From: Lasiosphaeris hirsuta | Taxonomy: Eukaryota; Ascomycota; Sordariomycetes; Sordariales; Lasiosphaeriaceae | Direction: 5' to 3' | Length of the DNA stretch: 64,000 nt | NCBI GenBank assembly: GCA_030549175.1 | Contig: JAUKUA010000006.1 | Location: 2,914,001-2,978,000 of the forward strand | Shown here: positions 26,536 through 36,365 of the stretch, piece after piece | How positions within the stretch are numbered: position 1 is the stretch's first letter | How the letters are laid out: every line of letters starts with the position of its first letter | Notes under the pieces: generated by a model | Databases searched by the model: none | What the model saw: the letters and a program-made list of their open reading frames with translations, nothing else | What the model was told of the DNA's origin: nothing | Made by a program: the position numbers and the translations under genes

Positions 26536-26888
26536 CTAGAGGGCGTGAGCTATTTGCAAGCCTTTGGGAGTTAGCTTGTGGACTATTGTGTTGTTAGGTT
26601 AGAGGCGGGGAGGGGGAGTGTCACATGTCAGAGAAACAACAGAGATGGAGAGGCGAGCGAGGGAGACGTACCCCGCGGTTTGATATTGGCTTTCCCGAGC
26701 CCGTGCCTCGAGGGGATGGGCTGTAGCTTGGTGGGTAGATGCGGTCTGGGGCTTAGGTTGGTGGGTGCCGATCTTGTTCGTTTGGGGAGGGCATTGGTTG
26801 GATGTCGGGGGGTTCGGGAGGGCGTGCTAGGAGTGGGCACGGGGCTGCGGTCGGGAGATGTCGGTTGTGGTGGTGGCAGCTGGGACAT
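26536..26888 (-). CDS. Candidate small proline-rich protein (weak)
   Basis: A possible two-exon gene on the minus strand: exon 1 from 26888 to 26672, exon 2 from 26582 to 26536, giving 87 residues. The 89-bp intron has a good GTACGT donor, a CTAAC branch point about 15 bases from the acceptor and an AATAG acceptor, and the frame continues across it to a stop. Exon 1 encodes a Pro/Ser/Thr-rich, basic sequence (starting MSQLPPPQPTSPDRSPVPTP), and most codons end in C or G as in the confident genes. The region has a strong G-over-C skew on the plus strand, which alone can create Pro-rich frames. No domain is recognised, and upstream exons may exist because the frame stays open for about 40 codons before the ATG. 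Treat as hypothetical. Confidence 0.28.
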
Positions 26889-28140
26889 ATTGGGCTGAGT
26901 GGTCGATGTGGTGGTGAGATCATGGTGAGTTTTGGGGCAGGTTGGAGTGGCGTCACATGTTGTTTGGGTGCAGGCAAGACTTGGTAGATGGGGCTGGGCA
27001 CGTCTTTCTGACAGACGTGGGGCTTTTTAGTCGTCAGTTGTGTGTTTCTTTCTGGTTTTGCGGGTTGGATCTTTGTGGTACATGGTAATTCTTTCCGCAC
27101 GCGGTTGATGGGTGCTGAGAAAAGTTCAAGAACGAGCATGGGTCAACCAGCTCTGCAAATCAAAGGCTGGTAGGAAGACGAAGTCTCTGAGATGAAAAAC
27201 GTCTGTACTGTATTACTTTTTCTAAAAGGACTTATCCCTAGGTAGAGAATCACGCCCTTCCCGGATTCTCAAGTAGCTCGCTTGATTCGTCATGTCGGTT
27301 CTCGGCAGCTGCCGGTTTTGACGTCATTCATATTGTTTGTTTTCTGTTTACATCTCGACATTCTACAAGAATATCTAATGATATGCAAGAATGTGTCGCG
27401 CTAGGTCCTATGTGTGCTGCCAACGTGGAAATTGCCCATGTGACAGTTCACGCGTTTATTTAGACTGTCCTTCAGCGGAGTAGCACTGCTTACCCGCTTT
27501 CACCACCAGCCTCAATCCCGGGACACATAGTTGCGTCCTTTTCGAGGATGTCTACTCGGCTTTGACGCTGAAAAGTACCTAAGAAAGTATGTTTGAATTT
27601 ATATTATCCCATGGGTGGTGAACCGGTGCTCACGTCGACTCTCATGCCTATTCGCCGAGAGAAGGGGTGACGGCTGAGAGTGATATGTAAAATATTTCAG
27701 TTAGAGAGTTGCGTGACAATATATTCGGGGAAGGACCAAATATACGTATAATCTCCTGTAAGCTAAAAATATCTCTCTTAGTAGCAACTAGGAATTCCAG
27801 GGAAGGGGGTTTTTAGAAATTATTTCGCCTCACATTGGTTCACATTCTTAAGTGTGAAAAGAAAATTGGAAAAGAAAATGTAAAAACGTGCTTCCTAAAC
27901 CAGCACATTTCAGTTAGGGCTCTAGACTTTGAAGTTCCCGAAATTTGACAAGACTCTCTCTTGATTCTCTCCTTCCTTCCCTGATCGCCTGGCTCTCGGT
28001 GGTATCGCCAATATTCCTTCCCCGAAAGTGCTATCACCACCCCCGGTTTTCATCCTACATTCAGCTTCTCTGCATCCTCCATCACACACTTTCACAACCG
28101 CCGATATGGAATTTGCGGTTGCGCACAGATCGCCCAGCCC
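26889..28140. other. Intergenic region, nothing recognised
   Basis: This stretch becomes AT-richer between about 27.2 and 27.9 kb than the rest of the window. I saw no coding region, RNA gene or clear repeat boundary. It lies upstream of the TATA box assigned to the GTPase gene and probably includes its distal promoter. Confidence 0.5.
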
Positions 28141-28143
28141 ATC

Positions 28144-28151
28144 TATAAAAG
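28144..28151 (+). promoter_or_regulatory. TATA box of the SLIP-GC-like GTPase gene
   Basis: TATAAAAG is followed at once by a C/T-rich tract (CCCTTCTTCTTCCTCTCCTC), a common arrangement at fungal transcription starts. It lies 874 bases before the start codon at 29025, which implies a leader of roughly 0.8 kb that could contain an intron. Confidence 0.55.
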
Positions 28152-29024
28152 GGCCCTTCTTCTTCCTCTCCTCCTCACTCAGCTTCCTTTCTCCATCTTG
28201 CAGCCTCTCGTCCATCCTGGATCGTATGTTCTAGGCCGTCCATTCTACATCGTCTCTTCCAAGTCGTAGCCTTCCCTTCTAGGTCACCCGCTGGACCTGA
28301 CACTCGTCAGCGCTAGATATCATCGGCGCTCGACACCATCGGCCCCTCACATCGCCGCTTCGAATCATCAACCCTCGATATCGTCGCTTCAAGTCTCGCC
28401 AGTTCTGGATCTCGTCTATCATTCTACCTTTCGAATAAGTCTTTCACTTTAGCCTCTTACACACGGGCGCCAAAACAACCGCAGCTTGGTGTCATCTATA
28501 ATCCCCTCCTTCAATTCGTCTTTCCTCGATACGCTTTCTCTCCAACCACCCTCACCTGGTTCTGAGAGCTAACCAGGAGCCATAGAGGGGAATTGGACGG
28601 GAATCCCAGGTTTTTGGGATTACCCCTCGACGTTTTTCTCCAAATATCGGCCTCACTCTTCGCCAGGCAGAAAACGCGCAAGAAAGCGCAACACACCTTC
28701 CTCCCAAGATCACTGGCAGCCTCTTTCTCCATACTGGCTCATAAATGGATTTCAGACCAACGCTTTCTCCCTCAGAGCACCAGCTTTCTCACTCCATCGA
28801 TTTCCCCCAAACACAGACACGCTCAGCGGCAGCAGCAATGTGTATCGCAAGATATTTTGCCTGATCTTGCATGACCTCTTCGACCACTTCGGTAGCAAGG
28901 TCACCGAGACACTTGACCTCGGAATTTCAGACGTCGCATTTTCCCTCGACCTATCCACACATTTATTTTCTACATCCCTATCACATCATTCAAGCAGACA
29001 TCTCTATCGGACCGCACATTACCG

Positions 29025-32000
29025 ATGTCGAATCTAATGCCGCCCAAAAGGGGATATAAAACCCCGAGCGGGAAACCTATCATACTTGACCCACCAAGAC
29101 CCAAACCTAAGAACACGAATTCGATGGGCCCGAAGATGGATGGCTCAGGAGCTGAGAGAACTGGCTCAGCGATGGATGGCGTCAAGAAAACCGGCTCAAC
29201 CTCCTCCAATAAGACCAGCTTCGCTTGGGGCAACTGCACCGACAAGAATGCGCAGGAGCGCGTTTTCATCAAACAGCAAGCAGTCGATAATGCTTTGCAG
29301 CACGGTATGGAAATATGCTCCGAGCTGCGCAACGCGATGAATCACGAGGACTTCAAGTTGGCTAGAGCCACAGCACTTGATACGGCCATCGGCAAGGAAC
29401 TTCTTCGCTGGATACAGGAGATTGGTTAGTGTGATCGAGAAACCCCGGGACCAATAAAGCCCCCAGACCATGCTAACATATGTCTACAGAGACACTCAAC
29501 AAGGGTAACCATGCGTTGGAGATCCTGGTCGGCGTTGCTGGCGACACGGGGGCCGGAAAGACGACCATCTTGAACAATCTGCTAGGGATGCCCGAGTTGC
29601 TGCCTTCAAGCAATTGCCAGGCCTCAACTGCATGCGCATGCCGAGTATCATTCAACAATGACGATGACCCAAATACTCCTTTCCGAGCCGAGATTACATT
29701 TCGTTCCTACGATGACGTTGCTAAGGAGCTCGACGAGATCTTCGAGTACCTCCAGCAGCGGGACGACCTAAAAAAGCAGGAGGGTGAAGATCACGACGAC
29801 GAGGAGTATCTTATGCACCAGGGAGCCGAGATGGAAGAGACGATTTCTGAAGGGCTCAAGAAGATCCATGCAGTATGGGGACTTGACGAAGACCGCGTGA
29901 TGAGGATGACGCCGAAATCGCTGCTCGACTCCAACGCCAATGTTTTGAAGGTACTTGGTATAACGAAGACCATCACTTCACCGAAACTCGAGGGATTTGC
30001 CGAAAAGATCAAGCCGTATCTCGACTCCTCGACAACAAATCAGGGGTTCAAGGCTTGGCCATTGATCACTGAGGCGAAGTTGTTTGTCAAGGCCGATTTT
30101 CTCAAGCACGGACTTGTCTTGGTTGACCTCCCAGGGTTGTCTGACGCAGTCGAAAGCCGAGCCAATGTTGCAGAAAGATTTTTTCAGCAGCTGGAAGTCA
30201 CAACAATTGTGACGCCCGCTCGTCGAGCAATTGACGGGAGGACGGGGGTAAGGCTGATGAGCGATCACCAGACCCTCCGCATGCAACTCGATGGCAAGTA
30301 CCACAAAAAGAGATTTTGCGTTGTCGTCTCTCAGGTTGATGAGATTGACTGCGATGTCTTCATCAAGGACTCGGCAGCAACCAAAAATGACAAGGATCTT
30401 CAGAAAGTTTCCAAACAGATCCAAATTCTGACACGTGAGACGGGCGTCCTTGAATCGAGGATCAATAACGAAAAGAAACTACTCGGAAGGATCAATGAAA
30501 AGCTCCAGAAGGCCACCGATCGTGTTACAGCTGTCACGCCCTCAGGCAGAGGGTCGGCGGAGCTCAAGAAGGGTAAGGAAGTTGCCGTAATTATCTAAGG
30601 GTGCTGATTCAAAGACAGTTGCTAATCAAGCTATAGAGAGACACATCCAGGAAAAGATAGGAAAAGCTCGAGCGAAGAAAAAGGAACTAAAAAAAAAGCA
30701 GCTTGACAGAAAGAAAGAGATCGAAAAGCTGGGGCGAAAAAAGGCAAAGATGGAGAAGACACTCACATCGCTGCAGGGCCGTCAAAAGTGGTCTTGCGTT
30801 CAGATCAACTGCTCGAGTATTGCCACAGCCATCAAGGAGACTTTTGCAGCCCGGCAAAAGAGACTTGTCAAGGAAAATGGCGAGAATGAGCTCTATGACG
30901 GCGCTGTCGAGGTCATTCCGGTCTCAGCAACTGCTTTTCGCGACCTTACTAAAAGGAAATCACCTGTCGGGTTTCCAGGTGTCAACTATACGGGTATTCC
31001 TCGTCTTCGCCAATGGCTTGCCGACACGGCGCTGAACAGACGAGAGGAGCACCTTGATGCCATCCTCAACTCTCTTGAACGGCTGTTTCTAGGTATTCAA
31101 CGGTGGTCCAAGCACAAAGACGTATCCGTCGTCTTCTCACGCGAGGATGTCGAGGAAGGGTTGCACGAGATCCACAGCCGGTATGCTCAGGTAAGATAAA
31201 TCCTTGAGATGAAGTTTTATCATGACACAGCCCTTCCGTCATGTCGAGAAAGCCGCTCTTCCACTGCTTTGATTGGCTTTCAGGAGATACGATTGAAATA
31301 CTAATGGGGGGGGGGGGGGGGGGTGCTATAGATTCTCAAGAATTTCCTGATCCGTAGCGCAAACAAGATCAAGGCCCACAATCCGCTCAAAGCAGAAGAG
31401 ACGGGCCGAAAAGAATGCAGGAAGGTGGCAGGAAAGGTGGCTATTCGATGGGCAATCAAAAACCCGCAAGAAAAGGCACCATCAACGCTCATGGCATGGA
31501 CAACGTTTCAGGCGATCCTTGCACGCGACGGAGGCCCCTACAAAAGCAAGGGCCGCGGAGAATATCAGTACAACTTTCCCGAGGCTTTGTATGACACCCC
31601 TTATTTTCTTGTGGAATGGCCCGCGCTAACCTTGATACTGACAGGACCGTCCCCATACTCGACATGGCTCTTGAAAGCTGGCACGATGTATTCCACGTTC
31701 AGATCCCCGCCGCCAGGGAACCCATTGGGGATGGAACCAAGGAGATCTGGGACAAGTACATCGGCGAGCTGATCAGTCACGTCCAACAAAACGCGCCTGG
31801 AATTGCGCCACACTTTGGAGAGTGCGCGGTGGCTATTCGAGCCCTGCAGAAGGAAATGAGGGACAGAATCTCCGCTGTCTTGTGTGGACTTTCCGGATGC
31901 GCGGCCGAGATTCACCCAGAGTTCCTCCAATCTTTACGCGTCCAGCTGAAGCCTATTTTTCAAAGCAGCCTCCAAATCAAAGGTACGATTGCCACCAGTG

Positions 32001-32537
32001 CTACAATGAACAGCGTATGTGTATCTAACAGGAGCAACTCGGTCGACTTGAGCAGGGCTGGGACAATTCGCAATGAGACGAAAGCAGCTTCACACCGACG
32101 TCAGGAACGGAAGCGAATTCATGTTCACCAATGGCTACAAAAGAATGAAAGAAAGATACAATGCCAACGCAAACAAGGTGCCTCATAAGTTTGAGGAAAT
32201 CGCGGAATTCGCTACATCCAAGGCGCTGGGCCACGTGGACATGTTATTCGAGAACCTCGAAACCTTTAACAACAAGGACCAGCATATCCTTGACATCCTA
32301 GACAAGGAGAAGGCCCTTCAGGAGCGCCTGCAGAAGCTGGTGATGGTGTGGCTGGACCATTGGTACGACCCAAAGGAGGAGCAGGTTTTCACTCGGGACG
32401 AGGATGTAGCGATCCCGGCTGATTATGCTGAAGAGGGTAGAAAGGAGGACAGCAATGCCAAAAGCGTCGAGAAAGAGGGCGCTATGGATGTGGACGAGGA
32501 CTCTGATGACTCTGATACCAGCTCCGATGAGGAGTGA
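29025..32537 (+). CDS. Dynamin-like nuclear GTPase, SLIP-GC type
   Basis: A six-exon gene, 1037 residues: 29025-29424, 29490-30572, 30637-31190, 31332-31588, 31645-31982, 32056-32537. The frame is continuous across all joins. The G domain has a P-loop GDTGAGKT (residues 151-158), a G3 motif DLPG (346-349) and a G4-like SQVD (414-417), as in the dynamin superfamily. A basic coiled coil follows (about 435-545), then a helical region and an acidic Ser/Asp C-terminal tail. The layout matches fungal proteins usually named after vertebrate SLIP-GC (NUGGC). It probably hydrolyses GTP; substrate and membrane binding are unknown. Intron 3 (141 bp) is unusual: after a TACTAAT branch site comes a run of 18 G before the acceptor CTATAG. 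The last intron uses the distal acceptor at 32055, because the nearer AG at 32030-32031 would bring in a stop. These two introns are the least certain part of the model. Confidence 0.84.
31306..31323 (+). repeat. G18 tract inside intron 3 of the GTPase gene
   Basis: Eighteen G lie between the presumed branch point TACTAAT (31299-31305) and the acceptor CTATAG (31326-31331). In most introns this interval is pyrimidine-biased or short. The tract could form a G-quadruplex in the pre-mRNA. Confidence 0.75.
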
Positions 32538-32830
32538 ATCTGTCTACCGGCTAATTCCCTCACCGAGCGATAACCACTTCATCACTTCTCAAGAATTGGA
32601 GGACAAGCATCTATGGTGCAGGGTATTTCGGTTTTATTTTTGGGGTTTCTTTGGGGGGGGGGGGGGGGAGGGGGGTGATCCGGAGACATGGGGATGTGCA
32701 TCATCTCAGCCAGGAAATAACTCGGAACTGATTTTGATTTGACAACGAGCAGAACTACAGGGAGGGCAATATACCTGGGCATTGACCACTTGGTCCCACT
32801 CCACATTATTCTTCAGCTCATATTCTTTAC

Positions 32831-32908
32831 GAGGTAGCAACTCCAGATAGCTATTAGAGGTGGCAACTCGAGATAGCCATATGAGGTAGCCACTCGAGAT
32901 AGCTATAG
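32831..32908. repeat. Three imperfect 26-bp tandem repeats
   Basis: The unit begins GAGGTAGCAACTC and contains GATAGC; copies start at 32831, 32857 and 32883 and differ at a few positions each. The array lies about 300 bases past the stop codon of the GTPase gene. No role is evident. Confidence 0.85.
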
Positions 32909-33245
32909 TATATGCCTGATCTTACCAAACTCTTCCAGAACACTAGCTGAAACTTCCAGTGACATAGTAAGTAGGACAGCCAGCCAGCCACAACTCCCAC
33001 ACCACGTAATACCCAAATCCCCAACCCGACCATCCCCGTCCACCCCAAACTCATCACTGGCACTTCAACCCGATCGGATTCCTCGGATTCCCCTCCCACA
33101 TACCCAGCCAACCAATCAGATCCAACCGGCCAAACCCAACCAAAACGTCTTACACCAACCCGCCCCAGCCCCAGCCAAAAAAGCGCCAAGATATAACCTG
33201 CTGGCCACCCCAGAACGAAGACGGATGAACACAGCACAAATGCCT

Positions 33246-33256
33246 CCCCCCCCCCC

Positions 33257-33287
<31 letters not shown>

Positions 33288-33288
33288 G
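33246..33288. repeat. Composite C13-T-C11-A18 homopolymer tract
   Basis: Thirteen C, one T, eleven C and eighteen A are directly adjacent. This is the most extreme homopolymer cluster in the window, about 490 bases upstream of the RTA1-family start codon. Confidence 0.8.
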
Positions 33289-33504
33289 AGAAAGATACTG
33301 CACCGGTGTCGTCAACACATCCCTGGCCCCTGGCCCCAAACCCTCTCCGCCCAGCCAGCCCTACGGCCCCGAGGCGCAGGGACATGGCACGTCAGGCGCG
33401 GCGTACGCCAGCGCTCGCGTTGGATCCGACCCGCCGGGGACTCTTTGCATCTTGGCTGCGCGAGGCCTGGGGCGTGGATTTCGAAGGCCTTGAGGTGGAA
33501 TGGA

Positions 33505-33511
33505 TATAAAA
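33505..33511 (+). promoter_or_regulatory. TATA box of the RTA1-family gene
   Basis: TATAAAA lies 266 bases upstream of ATG 33777, and the interval contains C/T-rich segments typical of a fungal leader. It is the only good TATA match between the two genes. Confidence 0.5.
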
Positions 33512-33776
33512 CCACAGGGGATGGCGAGGACTTCACATATTCTTGGTTGGGTCCATTCAGATTAGAGCACTTTGGAACTTGTACCTGTGCTGTCCTAGCT
33601 GAGGCTGAGTATCGTCATCTTCAATATCGCGAGTCTTCTTTTTTTCTACTTCACCCCTATCCACGCGGAAGCCAAGTATTGGGGCTCTCCCGCTACTCAA
33701 CTCCATTGACGCCTAGCCAAACATCCACGAAACCAAAACACCAAAACACTATCCCATACAGGCCAAACCCCCCAAA

Positions 33777-34827
33777 ATGGCCGGGATAACAGATTCCGTC
33801 TGGATGTACACCCCCTCCTTCGCCCTCGCCGTCCTAGCCTCTATCCTCTACAGCCTGACCTTCCTCTGGCTCTTCTACCTGACCATAATCAAGTACCGCG
33901 CCTGGTACTTCACCTGCGTCGTCATCGGCGCCGCGATCGAGGTAATCGGGTACGCCCTACGCTGCGCCTCCATCAAGAACCCAACCGACATAGTACGTCC
34001 CCCTCCTCACCACTCCCGGTTTCCTAACTAACCCCTGTTAGGGAACCTTCGCAAGCAGCCTCTCCCTCGTCGTCCTCGCGCCCGTACTTGTGGCCGCGGG
34101 GAACTACCTCCTGATCGGGCGCCTCATCCGCGTGACGCTACCCGCCAACAACCACCGTGTGTTCGGCGTGCACGGGCGGCTGCTGACGCGCATCTTTGTG
34201 GGTTTCGACATCGTCTCGTTCCTGGTGCAGGGTGGCGGGTCGGGCGTGGCGAGCTCCGTAGAGTGGGTGGGAGGCACGGCGGATGTTGGCGTCAAGATCT
34301 TGATCGCGGGGTTAGGGCTGCAGGCCATCGCCTTCCTCTTCTTCATGGCCATATTTGCGCGCTTTCACTTCCTTACGCGCAGTGCCGCGGTGAGAGAGGC
34401 GCCTGTGGGCTGGGAGAAGGTTGTCGTTGCGGTTTATGTGTCATCGGTTCTTATCTTGGTAAGTTTCCCTCCTGTCTCTTGCGAAAGGCGTTGGGTACTG
34501 ATTAAAGAGTCACGATAGATCCGATGCATCTACCGCGTCGCCGAGTTTGCTGAGGGTGTAGAAGGGTATTCGTTTACGCATGAGTGGATGTTTTGGGTAT
34601 TTGAGGCCGTGCCTATGCTCATTGCCATCGGAACATTCTGCTTCTTCCATCCCAGCGCGTACCTCGGTCGCGACGGCGGTAAGGGCGCTCTTGGGAACGG
34701 TGACAAGGGCGGGGAGGCCGGTGACAAGGGCGGGGAGGCCGGTGACAAGGGCGGGGAGGCCGGTGACAAGGGCGGGGAGGCCGGTGACTCAGGAGGAGTT
34801 GTCTGTGGGATTGAACCACTACCATGA
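33777..34827 (+). CDS. RTA1-family membrane protein (lipid-translocating exporter family)
   Basis: Three exons, 33777-33992, 34042-34458 and 34519-34827, give 313 residues; both introns are phase 0 with GTACGT and GTAAGT donors. The protein has about seven hydrophobic segments (for example AVLASILYSLTFLWLFYLTI and LSLVVLAPVLVAAGNYLL). It carries family features such as NNHRVFGVHGRLLTRIFVGFD, FLVQGGGSG and the late FRC/IRCIYRVAEF-type stretch. RTA1-family proteins sit in the plasma or vacuolar membrane and are linked to resistance to toxic lipids and sphingoid bases in yeast; the exact substrate here is unknown. The cytosolic tail is odd: it contains four exact copies of GDKGGEA, from a 21-bp minisatellite, and so looks collagen-like. 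The stop codon lies only 143 bases from that of the convergent Zn2Cys6 gene, so the 3' UTRs probably overlap. Confidence 0.93.
34699..34782 (+). repeat. 21-bp minisatellite, four identical in-frame copies
   Basis: GGTGACAAGGGCGGGGAGGC plus a final C is repeated four times without a mismatch inside the last exon of the RTA1-family gene. It encodes GDKGGEA four times. Perfect identity suggests recent expansion and probable length variation between strains. Confidence 0.97.
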
Positions 34828-34970
34828 TCGGCCCCAGTATTCAGGGGAGGCCGGCTTTTGACACCTGAAAGGTTTGGGTACCGTTCGAGAGTTCCCGGAG
34901 AGTTGTTATCCCTTTGAAAGAGCGCGATCTGAGAACGTAAACAAGGGCAGTTCGGCGAAAACTTAGCGCT

Positions 34971-36365
34971 TCAGAAACGATAAGCAGCTAATACATTCGA
35001 GTATTTTACCGACCACTGAATATAGCTCTCATATTCCTCGGGAAGGGATTTAAGAAGTTGATCTACCCAGGCGAGGCAAGCCCTTCTCCGGAAAGCGAAC
35101 CGCTTGTTAGCCTCACCGAGAGCAATTTCACCAATGGCATATTCGATGAGGATGAAATGAATCAAGAGGATCTGGGCTGGGAAGTTTGTCGGGTCTGTCA
35201 AGGGGCCGAACTCTTCGTTGCTTGCGCTTCTAACCATGCTGTATTGTGTAGTGAACTCTGCGAAGGCTAGACCGCAACAGGCCATGTCAGCTGCCGGGTG
35301 GTGCCATCTATGCCTATGTAGGGGAGAGGGAATTCGTGACCAACCTTCGAGTGGAAATGTCTTTGCCATCTTCGCCGACCGCTCCGTCACCGCAAGAAAT
35401 TTAAGCTCTAACGGACTCGAGCAAAGAGGTGCCAGAGCTCGGAGGGAGACGACAAACTCGTCAAACCGGATTTCCGTTTCAGGCTCTAAGGTGAAATCAT
35501 GAGAACCCATCGCATATTGCCGCCTCAAACTGTCGGTGTAACCTTGTTGGGTGAAGGACCGAAATAAGGAGTCTTCAAAGGAGAGCATGCCAGTCCCGGC
35601 GATTACATGACAGCCTCGAACCATGGTCAGGAATTCGTTCATGCCTTCGGGCATGCACGACGACTGGAAAGTGAGGGCCATAATGGCGGCGAACCTTGCG
35701 TCTCCCTCGGCCCTGGATGAACAGGGCTTGCTAAGTGCTTGGTTAAGAGACTGGATAGCCTTGACACGGTGTTCGAGCGCCTGGGAGCTGCAATCTCCGC
35801 TGTACAAGTTAAGATGAGATGCCCCTAATCCTAACATAGCGTGGATCAAGTAGTCGAACTGGAGGCTGGTTACTCGGAAGTTCAGGGGTAAGGGGGGGAC
35901 AAAGAAACAAACATTGTGCGACAGAGCTGCCACATCCTTCCAGATGGCGTCTCCGCCCATTGGGAGAGGGGGATATGCCGTGGTAAGATAATGGTGAAAG
36001 TATCGCAGGTCTTCCATTGTGAATGTGATCGGAGTTGATTGCAACGCGGCCGAGGGTGAAGGAGTGCTTGGGTACTGGTGGGACTGATGAGGCTCAGGGT
36101 AGACGCAGCCAAGACCAAGGCGCTTGCAGTTGGCGCACTCGGGAAGTGTTTCCTGGCACTTCACCTTTCTCCGCTTGCAATTGTTGCATCCGCGTCGAGA
36201 TTTGGTATGGCCTTTTTTCGGGATAGGCCTGCGGCGGATCGAGATGTTGGGCTCGTTATCTGATGTGGCTGGAGCCGACCTCGACAGCGATGTTTCTGGG
36301 CTGGCAGAAGCCGAGGTTGGTTGATCGAGGCTTGAGTCGTCGGAGATCTCGATAGTTGGGCCCAT
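34971..36365 (-). CDS. Zn(2)Cys(6) transcription factor (UPC2-like layout)
   Basis: A single-exon gene of 464 residues. The N terminus has a binuclear zinc cluster with cysteines at residues 60, 63, 70, 77, 80 and 87 (C-x2-C-x6-C-x6-C-x2-C-x6-C) and the basic KRRKVKC core, preceded by a basic SRRG linker. The remainder looks like the helical fungal-specific regulatory domain seen in sterol-uptake regulators of the UPC2/ECM22 type; supporting stretches are MEDLRYFHHYLTTAYP, HAMLGLGASHL and EFLTMVRGCHVIAGTG. It should bind DNA in the nucleus and control transcription; the targets are unknown, and a link to sterols is inference from overall layout. There is no sign of introns; a short AG-flanked stretch near 35330 stays in frame and is too short to be one. 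It converges with the RTA1-family gene. The ATG at 36365 gives about 60 disordered residues before the zinc cluster. Confidence 0.9.
   Translation of the reverse strand: MGPTIEISDDSSLDQPTSASASPETSLSRSAPATSDNEPNISIRRRPIPKKGHTKSRRGCNNCKRRKVKCQETLPECANCKRLGLGCVYPEPHQSHQYPSTPSPSAALQSTPITFTMEDLRYFHHYLTTAYPPLPMGGDAIWKDVAALSHNVCFFVPPLPLNFRVTSLQFDYLIHAMLGLGASHLNLYSGDCSSQALEHRVKAIQSLNQALSKPCSSRAEGDARFAAIMALTFQSSCMPEGMNEFLTMVRGCHVIAGTGMLSFEDSLFRSFTQQGYTDSLRRQYAMGSHDFTLEPETEIRFDEFVVSLRALAPLCSSPLELKFLAVTERSAKMAKTFPLEGWSRIPSPLHRHRWHHPAADMACCGLAFAEFTTQYSMVRSASNEEFGPLTDPTNFPAQILLIHFILIEYAIGEIALGEANKRFAFRRRACLAWVDQLLKSLPEEYESYIQWSVKYSNVLAAYRF

Larger units (their letters stand above)
32538..33504. other. Intergenic region with repeats and homopolymers
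   Basis: Between the GTPase gene and the RTA1-family gene. It holds a G16 tract at 32653-32668, a three-copy 26-bp tandem repeat at 32831-32908, and a composite C13-T-C11-A18 tract at 33246-33288. A 42-codon frame at 33384-33509 looks protein-like but has no gene-like context and its stop overlaps the TATA box of the next gene, so I do not call it. Confidence 0.5.

Noticed and set aside
33384..33509. 42-codon frame ending REAWGVDFEGLEVEWI
   Set aside because: It reads like protein, but the stop overlaps the TATA box of the next gene and no upstream exon or homology is apparent.
35320..35360. Possible intron inside the Zn2Cys6 gene
   Set aside because: The candidate GT..AG span is under 30 bases and the reading frame is open through it.
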